64,000 bases of DNA from Eretmocerus hayati (lineage: Eukaryota > Arthropoda > Insecta > Hymenoptera > Aphelinidae): assembly GCA_029851415.1 (NCBI GenBank), contig CM056743.1, positions 89,192,501 to 89,256,500 on the forward strand, read 5' to 3'. Positions 20,090 to 31,510 of this stretch are shown in pieces. A program made the position numbers and the translations under genes. The notes under the pieces were generated by a model, which saw only the letters and a program-made list of their open reading frames with translations, was not told the DNA's origin and searched no databases. Numbering within the stretch: position 1 is the stretch's first letter; each line of letters starts with the position of its first letter.

Positions 20090-20956
20090 GATATGAATTC
20101 ATTTTCACTTCTCCGGTTCTAGAAAAACAGTAACCGATCGTGGATTAGGCCCGCACTAGGGGATACCACGTGAACAAAAACGCGCCAAGACATCTACCTC
20201 GTTGGAAGGTGCGGAAACGATGTCCTCATCCATAATTTGAATAATTTCCCCCGAAAATGTCGATAATACCGTTCCCCTGGAAAAATATCACGCGTAGGTA
20301 AGGGAGGCAACCCGTTACCGGCCGATAACAATCATTACCCATCATCATATACTACCATCTATCGATAAAACGCATTCCCACTTACCGACCGTTGATAACC
20401 CAGATGGCGCTGCGTTCCACCAGGCCCATGTGCAGCACTTTTCAATCTAAACATTGCGTGAACTCAGAGTACTACTCGGTCACACCGTGATGCGTATACC
20501 TATATATCGCGGCGATATATATAGCTATACACACGGCTACACCAGCGGGACCATCAGCTGCTCGGTCCCACTTCTTGTTTATTACCCCCACCCCATGACC
20601 TTTATTGTAAACAATGCGTAAACACCATCAACTGATGAGATAACACCTTACGCCAGCCACTCCCAATGTTATTATTCCCTCCTTATCGCCGTGACCCACT
20701 AACCGATAGAGATAAGGAAATACTACGCCACACCCTGACCTTGGTGACGTCAGCGATAAGATAGGCCCCGACGCTCGACTCCCTCACACCACCGCGCTGA
20801 TAAGATAAGAGATAAGATGAGCCACTCGGCGAGACTGCCCCACACCACCGTGACGTCACTGATAAGATAAGATAAGCGATGACGTCATTTGTTATGTCTC
20901 GCTATACCGGCACTCATACTACTACTGCTCTTTGGTTTGAGATACTCATCTACCAC
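20090..20956. promoter_or_regulatory. Gene-free region with GATA and TGACGTCA motif cluster
   Basis: No gene. From about 20,330 many GATAA words occur, including the runs GATAAGATA (20,755), GATAAGATAAGAGATAAGATG (near 20,799) and GATAAGATAAGATAAG (20,861), interleaved with three perfect palindromes TGACGTCA at 20,745, 20,851 and 20,880. Near 20,508-20,530 lies the palindrome TATATATCG-CGG-CGATATATA. Such clusters look like GATA-factor and CREB/ATF-type sites. BEL-1 is inserted just after them. Confidence 0.5.
20952..20956. repeat. BEL-1 target-site duplication, left (ACCAC)
   Basis: ACCAC directly before the TGT of the 5' LTR, repeated after the 3' LTR at 28,472-28,476. Confidence 0.85.
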
Positions 20957-21421
20957 TGTTTGAGCCGTTCACGTCTATTTGAATTTGAATTCAAAATTCT
21001 TCTAGAAAACTCCAAATTTCTCTACGCTCATGCCGTTGAACTCACCTCACGTGATTTGCACACGGCCCGCGAACCGCACTTTTAGTCCTTTTCCGCGCGA
21101 TTTGAAGTAGTTGCGATCCGACGGCCCGCTCGTGAGCATTACTTTGCGTAAGCGCAGCTCACGAGCTTTTCCCGCGCACGCCAGCTTTTTTTCGTTTTTG
21201 ATTTTTTTCACGGTAGATTTTTTATAGTTCAAGTTGTAAATTGTTCAACTCTCTAGTTCTTTCGCGTGGATTTAGTTAGATGTAGCGTAGGCGTTCTTAA
21301 TAAACGTAATCAGTTATTTTAAAGTGAAATCGCGAGTGATTATTTCTGCCCTGCTCTTTTTCTCCTCTCTCGGCCCTCAGCCATCCCAAGTTACGAGGCG
21401 TGTGATGCACTTGCACACACA
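20957..21421 (+). repeat. BEL-1 5' LTR
   Basis: 465 bases starting TGTTTGAGCC and ending CACACA, matching 28,007-28,471 with few differences. Confidence 0.92.
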
Positions 21422-21426
21422 TTTTT

Positions 21427-21443
21427 TGGTCCTTCGAGCCGGA
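21427..21443 (+). other. BEL-1 primer-binding site
   Basis: TGGTCCTTCGAGCCGGA a few bases after the 5' LTR. The same TGGTCCTTCG word follows the 5' LTR of BEL-2, as is common for BEL/Pao elements. Confidence 0.65.
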
Positions 21444-22335
21444 TATCCAGTGCCATGGAAAAGGGCTCTGGCTGAGTGTGCGGGCTTTTAGGCTGAAGAT
21501 TCAGCCAGAGAGAGTCGAGCGAGCTGGGTAGATCTCCCGATCGCGATTTCCCGCTAAATCTAACTCGCGCGCTAGAGTTTTCGCGTGCACTCGTCGCAAA
21601 TATTCCACGGCGTGGAATTCGCGAGTGCAGTGAGTGTCGTGGAGGTGGACTTTTTGGTGCACGTGTCAAGTGCACAGTTCCAGTGTTTGTGCAATACAAG
21701 CACATTTGAGTGCGTGTGCAGGCATCTCGTTGCATCTTTGGCGAAGGTGCACGAGCTTCATCAGGCATAGTCCTCATCGAGTTCCTGAAGAAGCGGTTGG
21801 CGAGCGCCAGCACCAGGAGGCACGCGGGACCCGTACGAAACATCGTCTCGGTCTCTCCCTCTCCTGCTTCAGAGGCTCAGCAGCGAGGCTACCAAGGCGG
21901 GCGGCGCGAGGGGTCTCTCCCCGCCTCTCACCTCACCGCACACATCGGCATCGGCGTGAGGGCAGCAGGCATCGAGCGAGTCCAGCCCGTTCATCGGCAG
22001 CTCATCGATTCTCGCTCGCGCAGCAGCGCGGGCGATCACGTGATCGCGCCCTGAGCGCGTTTTTATGCTCGCCTTGTGTACTTTATGACCTCAACTGTGC
22101 AGCAGTCATAGACACGTCTTCGAGTTCACTCGTGTGAGTCAAAGATACAGCGAAGGCGTGAACATTTGCTATTCTATTCGGCACAGCTGTGGTTTATCTG
22201 CATTAGCAGAAGTACTATACATTTTCTCACCGTCGGATCGTCGTGAAGAAAAAGCACTGCTGTTTGCTCCTTGCAAGGTCGACTGGCATATATTCTGTTT
22301 AGATCTTTCGTTTTTATTTCACGTTCAATTCTACA
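21444..22335 (+). other. BEL-1 leader
   Basis: About 0.9 kb of untranslated leader between the primer-binding site and gag. Several ORFs here on both strands are short and GC-biased; I regard none as a gene. Confidence 0.5.
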
Positions 22336-23481
22336 ATGGGGACAGTTAATTTCGATGACGAGGTATTGCGTCAAGTGCGCTCCTTGGAAAATATCAAGGA
22401 TTTTGTCAAGAATACGCAGCGGCTTGATACTGCGAATCCCTTGCAATATGCTGATTATATTAACCGGCAACAAATTCTCGACAAATGTTGGGATAAATTC
22501 GAGGATCGGGACTTGTTACTCGGGCCCTTCAAGGATGTGAAGAAAGACAGTTCCTATAATAAGATGGACGTGTATACGGACGTTCTTAATGCATATCCAG
22601 ATGCAAAATCTTGGCTTTCGGCTCGTCTGCAAGGGACTAGACCCGCACCTGCACAGTCTTTTCACCATCAAAATCTACCACCGCAGCCCCTCCAAGTCCA
22701 TGCATCACAGTCTCTCAGCTCTCATCGAGAGCGCATAAAAATTCCCAAATTTTCGGGGAATCGATTAGAGTGGAATTTCTGGAAAACGCGTTTTGAATCT
22801 CTGGTCGTCAAAGATAAGACCTCGGACGATTCCTTAAAATTTCATTATCTTCCTGAGGCTTTAGAGGGCAGTGCAGCGGATAATCTGAAGGGTTTTACTG
22901 GTGCTGCAACTGATTCCAATTGTGCGTGGCAAGCGCTATGTAACAGTTACGGTAATAATTGGCTGCGATTTTCAACTCAAATGCATGAGTTGTCTCGCTT
23001 ACCTACTTCTAAGCAAGAAACCAGCTCTCACATCAGCAAATTATTGAATGTAGTCAAAGAGAGCATCGCGGTTTTCAAAGATCTAAAATTGACAGTCGAA
23101 CATTTGGATGTGATATTGATTCATGCCATTGGATGCAAGCTTCCGCAGCAGACTAGAACTGATTGGGTCAAAAGTGATGAGAACAGTCGGGCAAATGCTT
23201 TCCCCGAATTTGCTAATCTTGAGATGTTTTTGGAAACGAGGATTCGTTCTCTTGATCTCGTAGAAGCTGACAAGGCTCGAGCTGCTTCGGCTAGCTCGCA
23301 GTCCAACAACGATTCCCAGAAACCGGCCTCTGGTCACTCTGCCAATTCAGGCAAGCCAGGGAACAAGGCTCATGACAGTGCCTCAGTACACGTCACAAAC
23401 CCCAACAAAAAATCTCAGAATAAAAATAAAAGTGATTGTTCCTTGTGCAAGGGTGATCATTTTATTAACAAATGTTCCTAA
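22336..23481 (+). pseudogene. BEL-1 gag, ended by a nonsense codon
   Basis: ATG at 22,336. A gag region with the DUF1759-type core (IKIPKFSGNRLEWNFWKTRF near residue 135) and a zinc knuckle CSLCKGDHFINKC near 23,440. TAA at 23,479-23,481 interrupts it; the same frame then runs without a gap into the pol part. It would form the particle that carries the RNA. Confidence 0.85.
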
Positions 23482-25653
23482 TTTACAGCCAAGACACCGG
23501 CTCAGCGCATGGATTTCGTGAAGAAAGAGAAGCTTTGCCTCAACTGCCTCGCATCTCGGCACGCTACCCAGGACTGCAAGTCCAAATACAACTGCATGGT
23601 CTGCGGAGCTGCGCATCACACCAAGCTGCACATTGAGAGTGGCACGGGTGGACGTGGTTCGTCATCGCAGCCCAGCACCTCGAAAAGCGCGCCGGCATCA
23701 ACCCCAACGGACACGACTCACACGTATACAGTGTCATGTGGCAGTCAACAGCTTCTGTCCACAGCAGTTGTCATCCTCGGGTCTGCCGAGGGATCAAGGG
23801 TAACGGCAAGAGTTTTGCTCGACTCTTGCGCTGAAACATGCATCATTTCTGAGCATATGGTCAATCTTCTAGGGCTCGCCAAAGAGAAAGTGTGTGTCAC
23901 TCTCTCTGGTGCGGGTAGCCCGACAGTGTCCAAGGCTAGAGTGAATCTCACTCTAAAATCTATGAAAAATCCTGATTTTTCATTGCAATTTTCAGCACTT
24001 GTGCTCAACCGGCTTTCGAAACTGTTGCCTCAGCGGATGGTGAAAGACAAGGGCTGGCCGCACTTGGAGGGCCTCCAGTTGGCCGATCCGCACTTTGGAA
24101 CACCGGGTCGAGTGGACTGCATCCTCAACTCAGCGATCTTTGGTGCCACCGTTTTTGCTGAGAAGCGATGTAATCCGCATTGCACAAATTCACCTGTGGC
24201 TTTCAACTCCGTTTTTGGTTGGGTGCTCATTGGCAGCACAGGGTCGTCAGATGCTGCATCTCAAGATTTTGCTCCAGTGCATCATTGCGCTGTTGATCAG
24301 GAGTTGTCTGCAGCTGTGGCTCGCCTATGGGAGATTGATGAAGGTCCAAAAGCGTCTCGGCTTACGCCAGCAGAGGAAGAGTGTATGCAGCATTCTAAAA
24401 GGACCCACGAGCGTGATGCAGACGGGCGGTTTGTTGTCTGTTTGCCCTTCAACGGGACACTTTCATTTCTTGACTCGGAAGACATCGCTCGTGCCTGCGT
24501 CCTTCGTTTACAGAAGCGCTTCGCAAGACAACCAGAGCTTGCTGAAGACTATAACCAATTCATGGATGAGTACGCCAGCCTGGGTCTTATGGAAGTTGTA
24601 CCGGCAAATGAGGTAAACAAAAAGCAATCCTATTATCTTCCTCATCATCCTGTTTTCGAAAAGGATTCAAGAAAGATTAGGGCTGTCTTCAATGCCTCTC
24701 AAAAAGACTCAGCAGGTAATTCATTGAATACCTCCCTTCATGTAGGCCCAAAATTACAGGAAGACATTACCGTCATCATCACGAGGTGGTGTTTTTACAA
24801 ATTTGCATTTACTTGTGATATTGTGAGAATGTTTCGTCAGTTTCTTGTACATTCTGATGATGTAAACTGGCAACGCATTTGGTGGACTGCTGAGGATGCT
24901 CTTGTTGTTATCAGGCCTCTCACAGTCACTTATGGAACTGGTTCCGCTCCGTTCCACGCCAATATGTGTTTGTTGCAACTTGCTGATGATGAGGAGTTCA
25001 AGTTTCCTTTAGGTTCGGAGTGTCTCCGTAAGAATCTTTATGTCGACGATTTTTTAGCTGGGGGAGACTCCTTGCAGAAAGCTGAGCAGAAGCGAGCGGA
25101 GGTGATAAGCATCCTCGAATCTGCAGGTATGAAAGTGGACAAGTGGGCTGCAAATCATGCTGATCTGTTGCCGAGCATTCCAGCTGAGGATCAACTTCAA
25201 GGAGATCGAGAGCTAAGTGAGTGGCTTGCACCAGTACTCGGTCGAGCAAAGCTGCTTCTACAGTGTCTATGGTTGCAAGGACTAGGCTGGGATGATCATG
25301 TTTCAACAGCCATTCATGATTCCTGGCTAGAGTACCGCAATCAGATTCTCGAGCTGGAGTCGATTAGGATCCCTCGTTGGTTTGGAACCGTCAATACTGC
25401 AGAATGGACTTTACATGGGTTCTGTGATGCCTCGGAAAGAGCCATCGCAATGGTGATTTATGCTGTGACGTCTGGCGAGGATGTGTTCAAATCGAGCCTG
25501 ATGTTGTCAAAGACGAGAGTTGCCCCACTTAAGGTCATCAGTGTGGCTAAGCTTGAATTAAGAGCTGCGAGCCTTCTCGCTGAGAAAATTGCAGACATTT
25601 TACCTATGCTTGAGTATCAGTCTAAAAGTATTTTCTGTTGGTCTGATTCTTAA
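23482..25653 (+). pseudogene. BEL-1 protease and reverse transcriptase
   Basis: Same frame as gag. A second Cys/His cluster (CLNC, then CMVCGAAHH) is followed by the protease region with LLDSCAETCIIS (canonical Gly replaced by Cys), RT motif A (FTCDIVRMFRQF) and the catalytic YVDD in NLYVDDFLAGG near 25,036. After RT the sequence jumps from DQLQGDRELS to WLAPVLGRAK, suggesting an internal deletion of the connecting segment. TAA at 25,651-25,653 falls in the RNase H domain right after CWSDS. Confidence 0.88.
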
Positions 25654-27523
25654 GTTACTTTAGCATGGCTTAAGTCTCATCCATTAAAATGGAAAACTTT
25701 TGTTGCTAATCGAGTCAGTCAAATTGTATCTTCTGTACCTACAGCTGTATGGAGTCACGTACGATCAGCTGATAATCCGGCAGACCTGGCATCACGCGGA
25801 TGCACTTCTTTGCAGCTCAAGGACTCATCACTTTGGTGGAATGGGCCTGCCTGGCTCCAGTCGGATGAATCGTCGTGGCCAACAAACATCGAGGTCGAGT
25901 CAACTGATCAAGAGGCTCGTTCCAAAGACAAATCACAGGTTTGGTTGGTAGAGGTGGACCAAGGTATGAAAGATTGGATACTTCAATTTTCTTCCTTGGA
26001 CAAGATGTCCGCCATCTTAGCGTGGATACTTCGTTTTCGCCATAACCTCACCAATCCTGATAAGAAAAAATCTCATCTGTCTGCCAGTGAATTACAGGCT
26101 GGACAGATTTTGCTATTTCGGATTGTACAGAGAGAGGCGTTTGGTCAAGAAATACTTGACATTTCGGCTGTGAAGTCTGTTCCCAATCGCAGCCCTCTCC
26201 GGAAAACTTCTACCGATCATTGGTGCGGACGGCCTTTTGCGAGTAGGAGGCACACTTCAAAGTTCATTTCTTTCTGATTCTGAAAAACATCCGATTATAT
26301 TGCCTAAATCTCATCATGTTACGAAACTATTGATTCGGAAGGCACACACTGTCACGTTACATAGTGGACAGAGATCTGTGCAAAATTATTTATTCCAAAC
26401 ATTCTGGATATTACAGGGACGCAATGTCATTCGCTCCATCATTCGTCAGTACACGAAGTGTGCGCGCTTCAACGCCAATACCTTGGAGCAGCAGATGGTA
26501 CCCCTGCCTGCAGTGAGAACAAGACCTGCACGGCCATTCTCCCACACCGGCGTTGACTATGCTGGGCCATTCCTCATCAAATTATCAGGTGGTCGTGGCG
26601 TCAAAACAGTCAAGGCATATGTTGCCCTTTTCATCTGCCTGGTCACCAAGGCAATACACTTGGAATTGGTCTCAGATCTCACCGTCGAGGCTTTTATGGC
26701 TGCAATTCATCGCTTCACTGCTCGGCGAGGACTGTGCAAGGTCATGTGGAGCGACAACAGCATGACGTTCAAAGGCAGCGAGGCAGAACTTCACCGTCTG
26801 TTTGCTGAAACATCATCCATGGGCCAGGGCATCGCTGAGTCGGTTTCACGCGATGGAGTCCAATGGAACTACATTCCACCTCGCGCTTCCAATTTTGGAG
26901 GCATCTGGGAGTCAAATGTTAAGTCTTTCAAACGTCATTTTTACAAGGTCGTTGGAGATAAAAAGCTCACTAGAGAAGAATTCGAAACTGTTTTGGCCCA
27001 GATTGAAGCTTGCATGAATTCTCGCCCTCCGAGTGCAGCAAGTTCAGATCCTTTGGATGTTTCTGCTCTAACTCCGCGGCATTTTTTGATTGGAAGTCCA
27101 CTAGTGAGTCCTCCTTCGCCCTTTACTGAAATTGACGACGATCGATCAGTCTGTTCGAGGTGGCTCCAACTTCAACTAATGAGGAACTACTTCTGGAGCA
27201 GATGGCAAAAAGAGTACCTCTCACAAGTGCAAGAGCGATCCAAGTGGCTCAAACCAAACCATTCGTTTGCTGTAGGCGATCTCGTTTTGTTCAAGGACAA
27301 TCTGCTGCCTCCAAGCAAATGGTCACTTGCCCGCATCATGAAGCTTTGTCCAGGAAAAGACGGACTTGTTCGCCGAGTTGTCTTGCGAACTGCGACGTCC
27401 GAGCTCGAGCGCCCTGTCAACAAGCTCATTTTACTGCCAGTAGTTGACCGGATCAATGATCATCTCGACCGAGCTAGAGTCCTCATGGCGGGCGGCAATC
27501 CCGATGAGGAGCTCGAAGATTGA
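25654..27523 (+). pseudogene. BEL-1 RNase H end and integrase, frameshifted
   Basis: The frame continues after the TAA (VTLAWLKSHPLKWKTF, then VRSADNPADLASRG) to 26,277. It then shifts near 26,190-26,237 to the integrase frame with zinc-binding residues, HTGVDYAGPF (first Asp), MWSDNSMTFKG (second Asp) and FGGIWESNVK (Glu), and a C-terminal DUF5641-type domain (YLSQVQERSKWLK, then GDLVLFKD), stopping at 27,523. All catalytic acids are in place. Confidence 0.87.
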
Positions 27524-28006
27524 AGAGAGGAGAGAGAATATTTCAATACCTTTTTGTAAGACTTTTTTCTAGATCAGGGCTCAGTTAGGTAGCAAGCGAT
27601 CGGAGTTCTTTCAAATACCCATTCTGCTTCTCTCCTGTCTCAATTTTTGTGTTCATGATTCTTTGTTCACTTGGTTTTCAATTACAACATCAATTGCAAA
27701 ATTGTATAGATTATTCTGTCTCTCCTCCAGGAATTTCAATGCGTTTATACCATGCTCGCTTGCAATTAATTGTTATACGCACTTTATTTCAAATTTTTGA
27801 TCTCATGATTCCAGCTGGTTGCGCATTGAATATTGCTCGTGATATAATGTAGCTTCGCTGTTGATTACATGTATCGGGTTGATTTTGCGTTTCAATTTTT
27901 TTGCGCTGCGTCGCAGAATACACTAAATTTTTTATTTTCTTCAACTCGATTCTTCTTCGAGGCATTGTTCATTTCAAAACTAAATTTTTCAATGAGGCGG
28001 GCGGTA
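27524..28006 (+). other. BEL-1 3' untranslated region and polypurine tract
   Basis: AT-rich sequence ending in the purine-rich GAGGCGGGCGGTA (about 27,994-28,006) just before the 3' LTR. BEL-2 has the related GAGGTGGGCGGTA at the same place. Confidence 0.6.
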
Positions 28007-28471
28007 TGTTTGAGCCGTTCACGTCTATTTAAATTTGAATTCTAAATGCTTCTAGAAAACTCCAAATTTCTCTACGCTCATGCCGTTGAACTCACCTCAC
28101 GTGATTTGCACACGGCCCGCGAACCGCACTTCTAGTCCTTTTCCGCGCAATTTGGAGTAGTTGCGATCCGACGGCCCGCTCGTGAGCATTACTTTGCGTA
28201 AGCGCAGCTCACGAGCTTCTCCCGCGCACGCCAGCTTTTTTTCGTTTTTGATTTCTTTCATGGTAGATTTTTTATAGTTCAAGTTGTAAATTGTTCAACT
28301 CTCTAGTTCTTTCGCGTGGATTTGGTTAGATTTAGCGTAGGCGTTCTTAATAAACGTAATCAGTTATTTCAACGTGAAATCGCGAGTAATTATTTCTGCC
28401 CTGCTCTTTTTCTCCTCTCTCGGCCCTCAGCCATCCCAAGTTACGAGGCGTGTGATGCACTTGCATACACA
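28007..28471 (+). repeat. BEL-1 3' LTR
   Basis: 465 bases, TGTTTGAGCC to CATACACA, matching the 5' LTR. Followed by TSD ACCAC at 28,472-28,476. Confidence 0.92.
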
Positions 28472-28476
28472 ACCAC

Positions 28477-28743
28477 TGTGTCGTTTAAGATACAAATCTA
28501 CCACTGCCGGTATGTGATCACCGTTTTGCTAAGGAGGACCCTCGAGAATCTCGATGTCGAGAACAAAGGAGATCGAGCGTGGATATTACACATCAATTTC
28601 CATGAGATCAGGGATGCGCGGGAAGGTTCGAGATTCGTGAGTGACGCGAGGATATAGTTGTCTGTAAACGCAGAAGAACACGTGTTGCGCTATCACATGC
28701 AAGAGAAAAAAACACTAAAGAAGAACCCCAAAATTCTTCCTCG
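28477..28743. other. Left flank of the second unknown-function ORF
   Basis: Between BEL-1 and the next ORF. The phrase GATAC..ATCTACCACTG here (near 28,489-28,507) resembles the left flank of BEL-1 (20,940-20,958). No gene is certain, although an open frame at 28,540-28,657 could be an upstream part of the next ORF. Confidence 0.3.
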
Positions 28744-29184
28744 TTGATCTACAGGGTTTCAAACCAAAATTCTTTCATTGTAAAAGAAGCTGTTATACTG
28801 AATGCTGCAGAATCACAATATGATCAATGGTTATTTCTACCTCCGTGTGATCTCAGTCATTTGACCCCGAATGATCAGAGACAGGTGAGATGGTTGATTA
28901 GACATCACCATGGTCTCTACTGGAATCAGGGAACTACCGAATACAACAAGAATGTTTCGATGAAGCTCTCATGAGAGAATGCAGTGTCGATACGGGAGTT
29001 CTCCTATTCGTCACTGGAGCAGAGAAAAGGATGTGGATACCACAACTAGCTCCTACATTCGCTAGAACATTCAATATTGTATACTTGTTCAATATTTATG
29101 ACGTATTTGATGTACCTGACGGTTTCTATCAAACAGCTGAATTCATTCACGACTCTTGTGAATTCGATAACAATCAAATCTTTG
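28744..29184 (+). pseudogene. Second mobile-element ORF of unknown function, frameshifted and split by BEL-2
   Basis: Same family as 16,466-17,226: NSFIVKEAVILNA, then YDQWLFLPPCDL, RQVRWLIRHHHGLYWNQG in the first frame. The frame shifts near 28,950-28,974 and continues with DTGVLLFVTGAEKRMWIPQL and CEFDNNQI. BEL-2 interrupts it at 29,184. The other side (37,170-37,260) is in the same frame and supplies CAPKN, completing the C...C-A-x2-N motif. The function is unknown. Being near the integrase of element 2, it probably belongs to that element. Confidence 0.6.
29180..29184. repeat. BEL-2 target-site duplication, left (CTTTG)
   Basis: CTTTG before the 5' LTR, repeated at 37,170-37,174. Confidence 0.85.
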
Positions 29185-29639
29185 TGTTCAGTTTCATATC
29201 GATCCATCTCACACTATTTGAATTTTGGCGCGCTACCGCCATTCTGCGCTCGCGCTCAAATTCTTCGATGTCGCGTTTGCCGCCTTCCGCGGCTCTCGTC
29301 CGTCGCTCGTCCGCACCACCTCGCCAATGAGGCTATAGCGGAAAAACGTCCACCAGGGCGGCGCTGATTGTCATTCAAGCTCCCTAACACATGGATTTTG
29401 CTGTACGTGTACATCGGTGCGTGCTAGTGTCTATCTGTGTGAGAGAGTATGCGGCAACTCTCACAGACGCGCACGGACAGGAAATTGTATGTGTTGGACC
29501 ACCAGCGCTCCTAGCGGCCGTTTTTTCGCTATACCCTCATTAGCATGTAGCTATAGGCAATAAATTAGTTTGTTGTTTCTTCACTTACAAAATGTGTCTG
29601 AGTGAAAATTATTCCAACCACCACTATCCGCGATAAACA
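29185..29639 (+). repeat. BEL-2 5' LTR (full length)
   Basis: 455 bases. Shares both outer parts with 36,917-37,169; the segment from about 29,331 to 29,542 is absent there. Confidence 0.9.
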
Positions 29640-29641
29640 TT

Positions 29642-29662
29642 TGGTCCTTCGTGTGCCGGATC
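29642..29662 (+). other. BEL-2 primer-binding site
   Basis: TGGTCCTTCGTGTGCCGGAT just after the 5' LTR, related to the BEL-1 site. Confidence 0.6.
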
Positions 29663-30943
29663 GGGATCAGTGAGTGGAATTCGAGTGGATGCGATATGAT
29701 TCGCATTACCACGAGGTGATGGTGTTCGGACGAGAGTCTCCTCGGGCGACCAGCGGCGTCATCCTCGGGAGCTACAGCAGCAAGTGCTAAAGCTGTTATC
29801 TTGCCGGCGGATGTGGATTAATCCTCGATTGCTGTTTTTTTGGAGCATTGGTCCACCGGCAGCGGAGCGCAGATCGGGCAGCCTACAAGTCCGGAGCGCA
29901 GGCTAACCTCAACATCAGCCACGAGGTCTCGAGTCGCCGCACCCCTTGGAGACGACGGGAACGACCTGGGGGCCCAGGAGGGTCCTTGGGCATCGAGGGA
30001 ATCATCGTGGGATTATTGGGCTAAGCTGTTTTTCAATTTTTTATTTCGACAGCTACTTTTCAAATTCTAAGAGAATTCAGAGATTCTTATTAGAATTCAG
30101 AGCATTTTCGCTCAAAGATTGAGCTTATTTTGCACACTTTAGTGCAATTAGGATCTATTTTGTACCATTCGTACGATATTTAGTACGTATGACCAAAAAA
30201 TCTGAATTTCAGTCAGAATTTTATGATGTCATATGGGCATATACTGGAGTTATTGGCTTTTCATAGGGAGTCGTCCGTATGTGTGACCCACCTAGACATC
30301 TGGCAACACAGCTGACCAGAGTCACCGCAGCTGTTCATCAGCTTTGCGCAGCGGAGCAACGCCAGTCAGCTGAGCGGGGATACTTCGTTCTCGCCAACTC
30401 GACTGCATCGTGACTCCGTCTATAGCTAGATCGTCGCATCCCAGCGCAGCGTTCCAGCACACCACGCGATCATCGTCCGTACGGTCACGACGTTGATCTT
30501 CGAGATTTGAACTCGCAGTTTGAGTGAGTTTTTCCTTTAATTTATTTATGGATACGTTAATTCTTCTGATCGAGTACGATTGAGGTTAGGTTTGGGGAAC
30601 AAGTTTACTCTGATCAAGGTTTTGATTTCTCTAACCTCAGAAAATATCGTTTTCATGCTATTGCATATTGGTTAGATGTACATATGTAAATAGTAGGGAG
30701 AAATTTGTGGATAAGTGCTTCCATCAAATCTTTAACACAGATTCGAAAAATTTCTCATTTTTTGGATTCGTAAATGCCTTCATTCTGGGTTAAATTTTGG
30801 CATTTCTTCAAAAGTTTTTGGTCAAATTTTCTAGCATTTCGGGCTAGATAATCGCACAGGATTTTGGATTCAATTGTTTTCGGTTCGCTTTTTGGTCGGC
30901 GATCTTCAGATTTTTGTACGTTGGGTTCGGATTTTTAGCAAAA
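29663..30943 (+). other. BEL-2 leader
   Basis: About 1.3 kb before gag, GC-rich at first then T-rich. No gene seen. Confidence 0.5.
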
Positions 30944-31510
30944 ATGGACGCTCTTTATCAACTCCAGTTGGATTTGCAACCAAAAATTGCTAACTCGTAC
31001 ACTAATAACAAGAAGTTGGGCCAGGAAAAAATGACAAAAGCTGCTGCTACGACTAGATTCGACAATCTAGAAGCTAATTTTCGAGCTTTTCGTCATAATC
31101 ATAACAAAATCGTTGCTATGGAGCCAAAGGAAGCAGGTCACGATTACTTCGAGAATAATCTCCCCGATTCAGTAGAAGAGTCGTACCTAGCTAACAAATC
31201 TGATTTCCAAGAAGCATTAGATATCTTCGCGGACTTTGAAAGGGTAGAGAGGGAAGCTAATGAGACTATGGCTCCAGGAAATCCTAATGAAGCTGATCCG
31301 GAGGAGTCTTATGCTCTTGCAAAGATTGATATTCCTGTATTTTCTGGGAAAATCAGTGATTGGTCGAATTTTCGGGACCTATTCAAGTCATTAGTTCACC
31401 GTAGAAGTAAGATGGCTCCTGCTGTCAAGTTCTATCATTTGAGGACCAAGCTATCGGGTGAAGCTTTGGATCAGATAAAGAATATCAAAATGTCGGGTGA
31501 TAACTATTAA
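30944..31510 (+). pseudogene. BEL-2 gag, N-terminal part
   Basis: ATG at 30,944 (MDALYQLQLDL). Carries the DUF1759-type region AKIDIPVFSGKISDWSNFRDLF. TAA at 31,508-31,510 interrupts it just before KALSDLCEYYENK, which is in the same frame. Confidence 0.85.

Larger units (their letters stand above)
20957..28471 (+). mobile_element. BEL/Pao LTR retrotransposon BEL-1
   Basis: A complete element by structure: 465-bp LTRs (20,957-21,421 and 28,007-28,471), TGT...ACA ends, 5-bp TSD, a primer-binding site after the 5' LTR and a purine-rich tract before the 3' LTR. The internal gag-pro-RT-RNaseH-integrase gene has two nonsense codons and a frameshift, plus an apparent internal deletion after RT, so it is not autonomous. 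The LTRs differ at only a handful of positions, so the insertion is fairly recent. It lies in the border region right of element 1. Confidence 0.93.

Noticed and set aside
21391..22137. Several overlapping ORFs in the BEL-1 leader
   Set aside because: GC-rich leader sequence, on both strands, no conserved motif; typical spurious frames.
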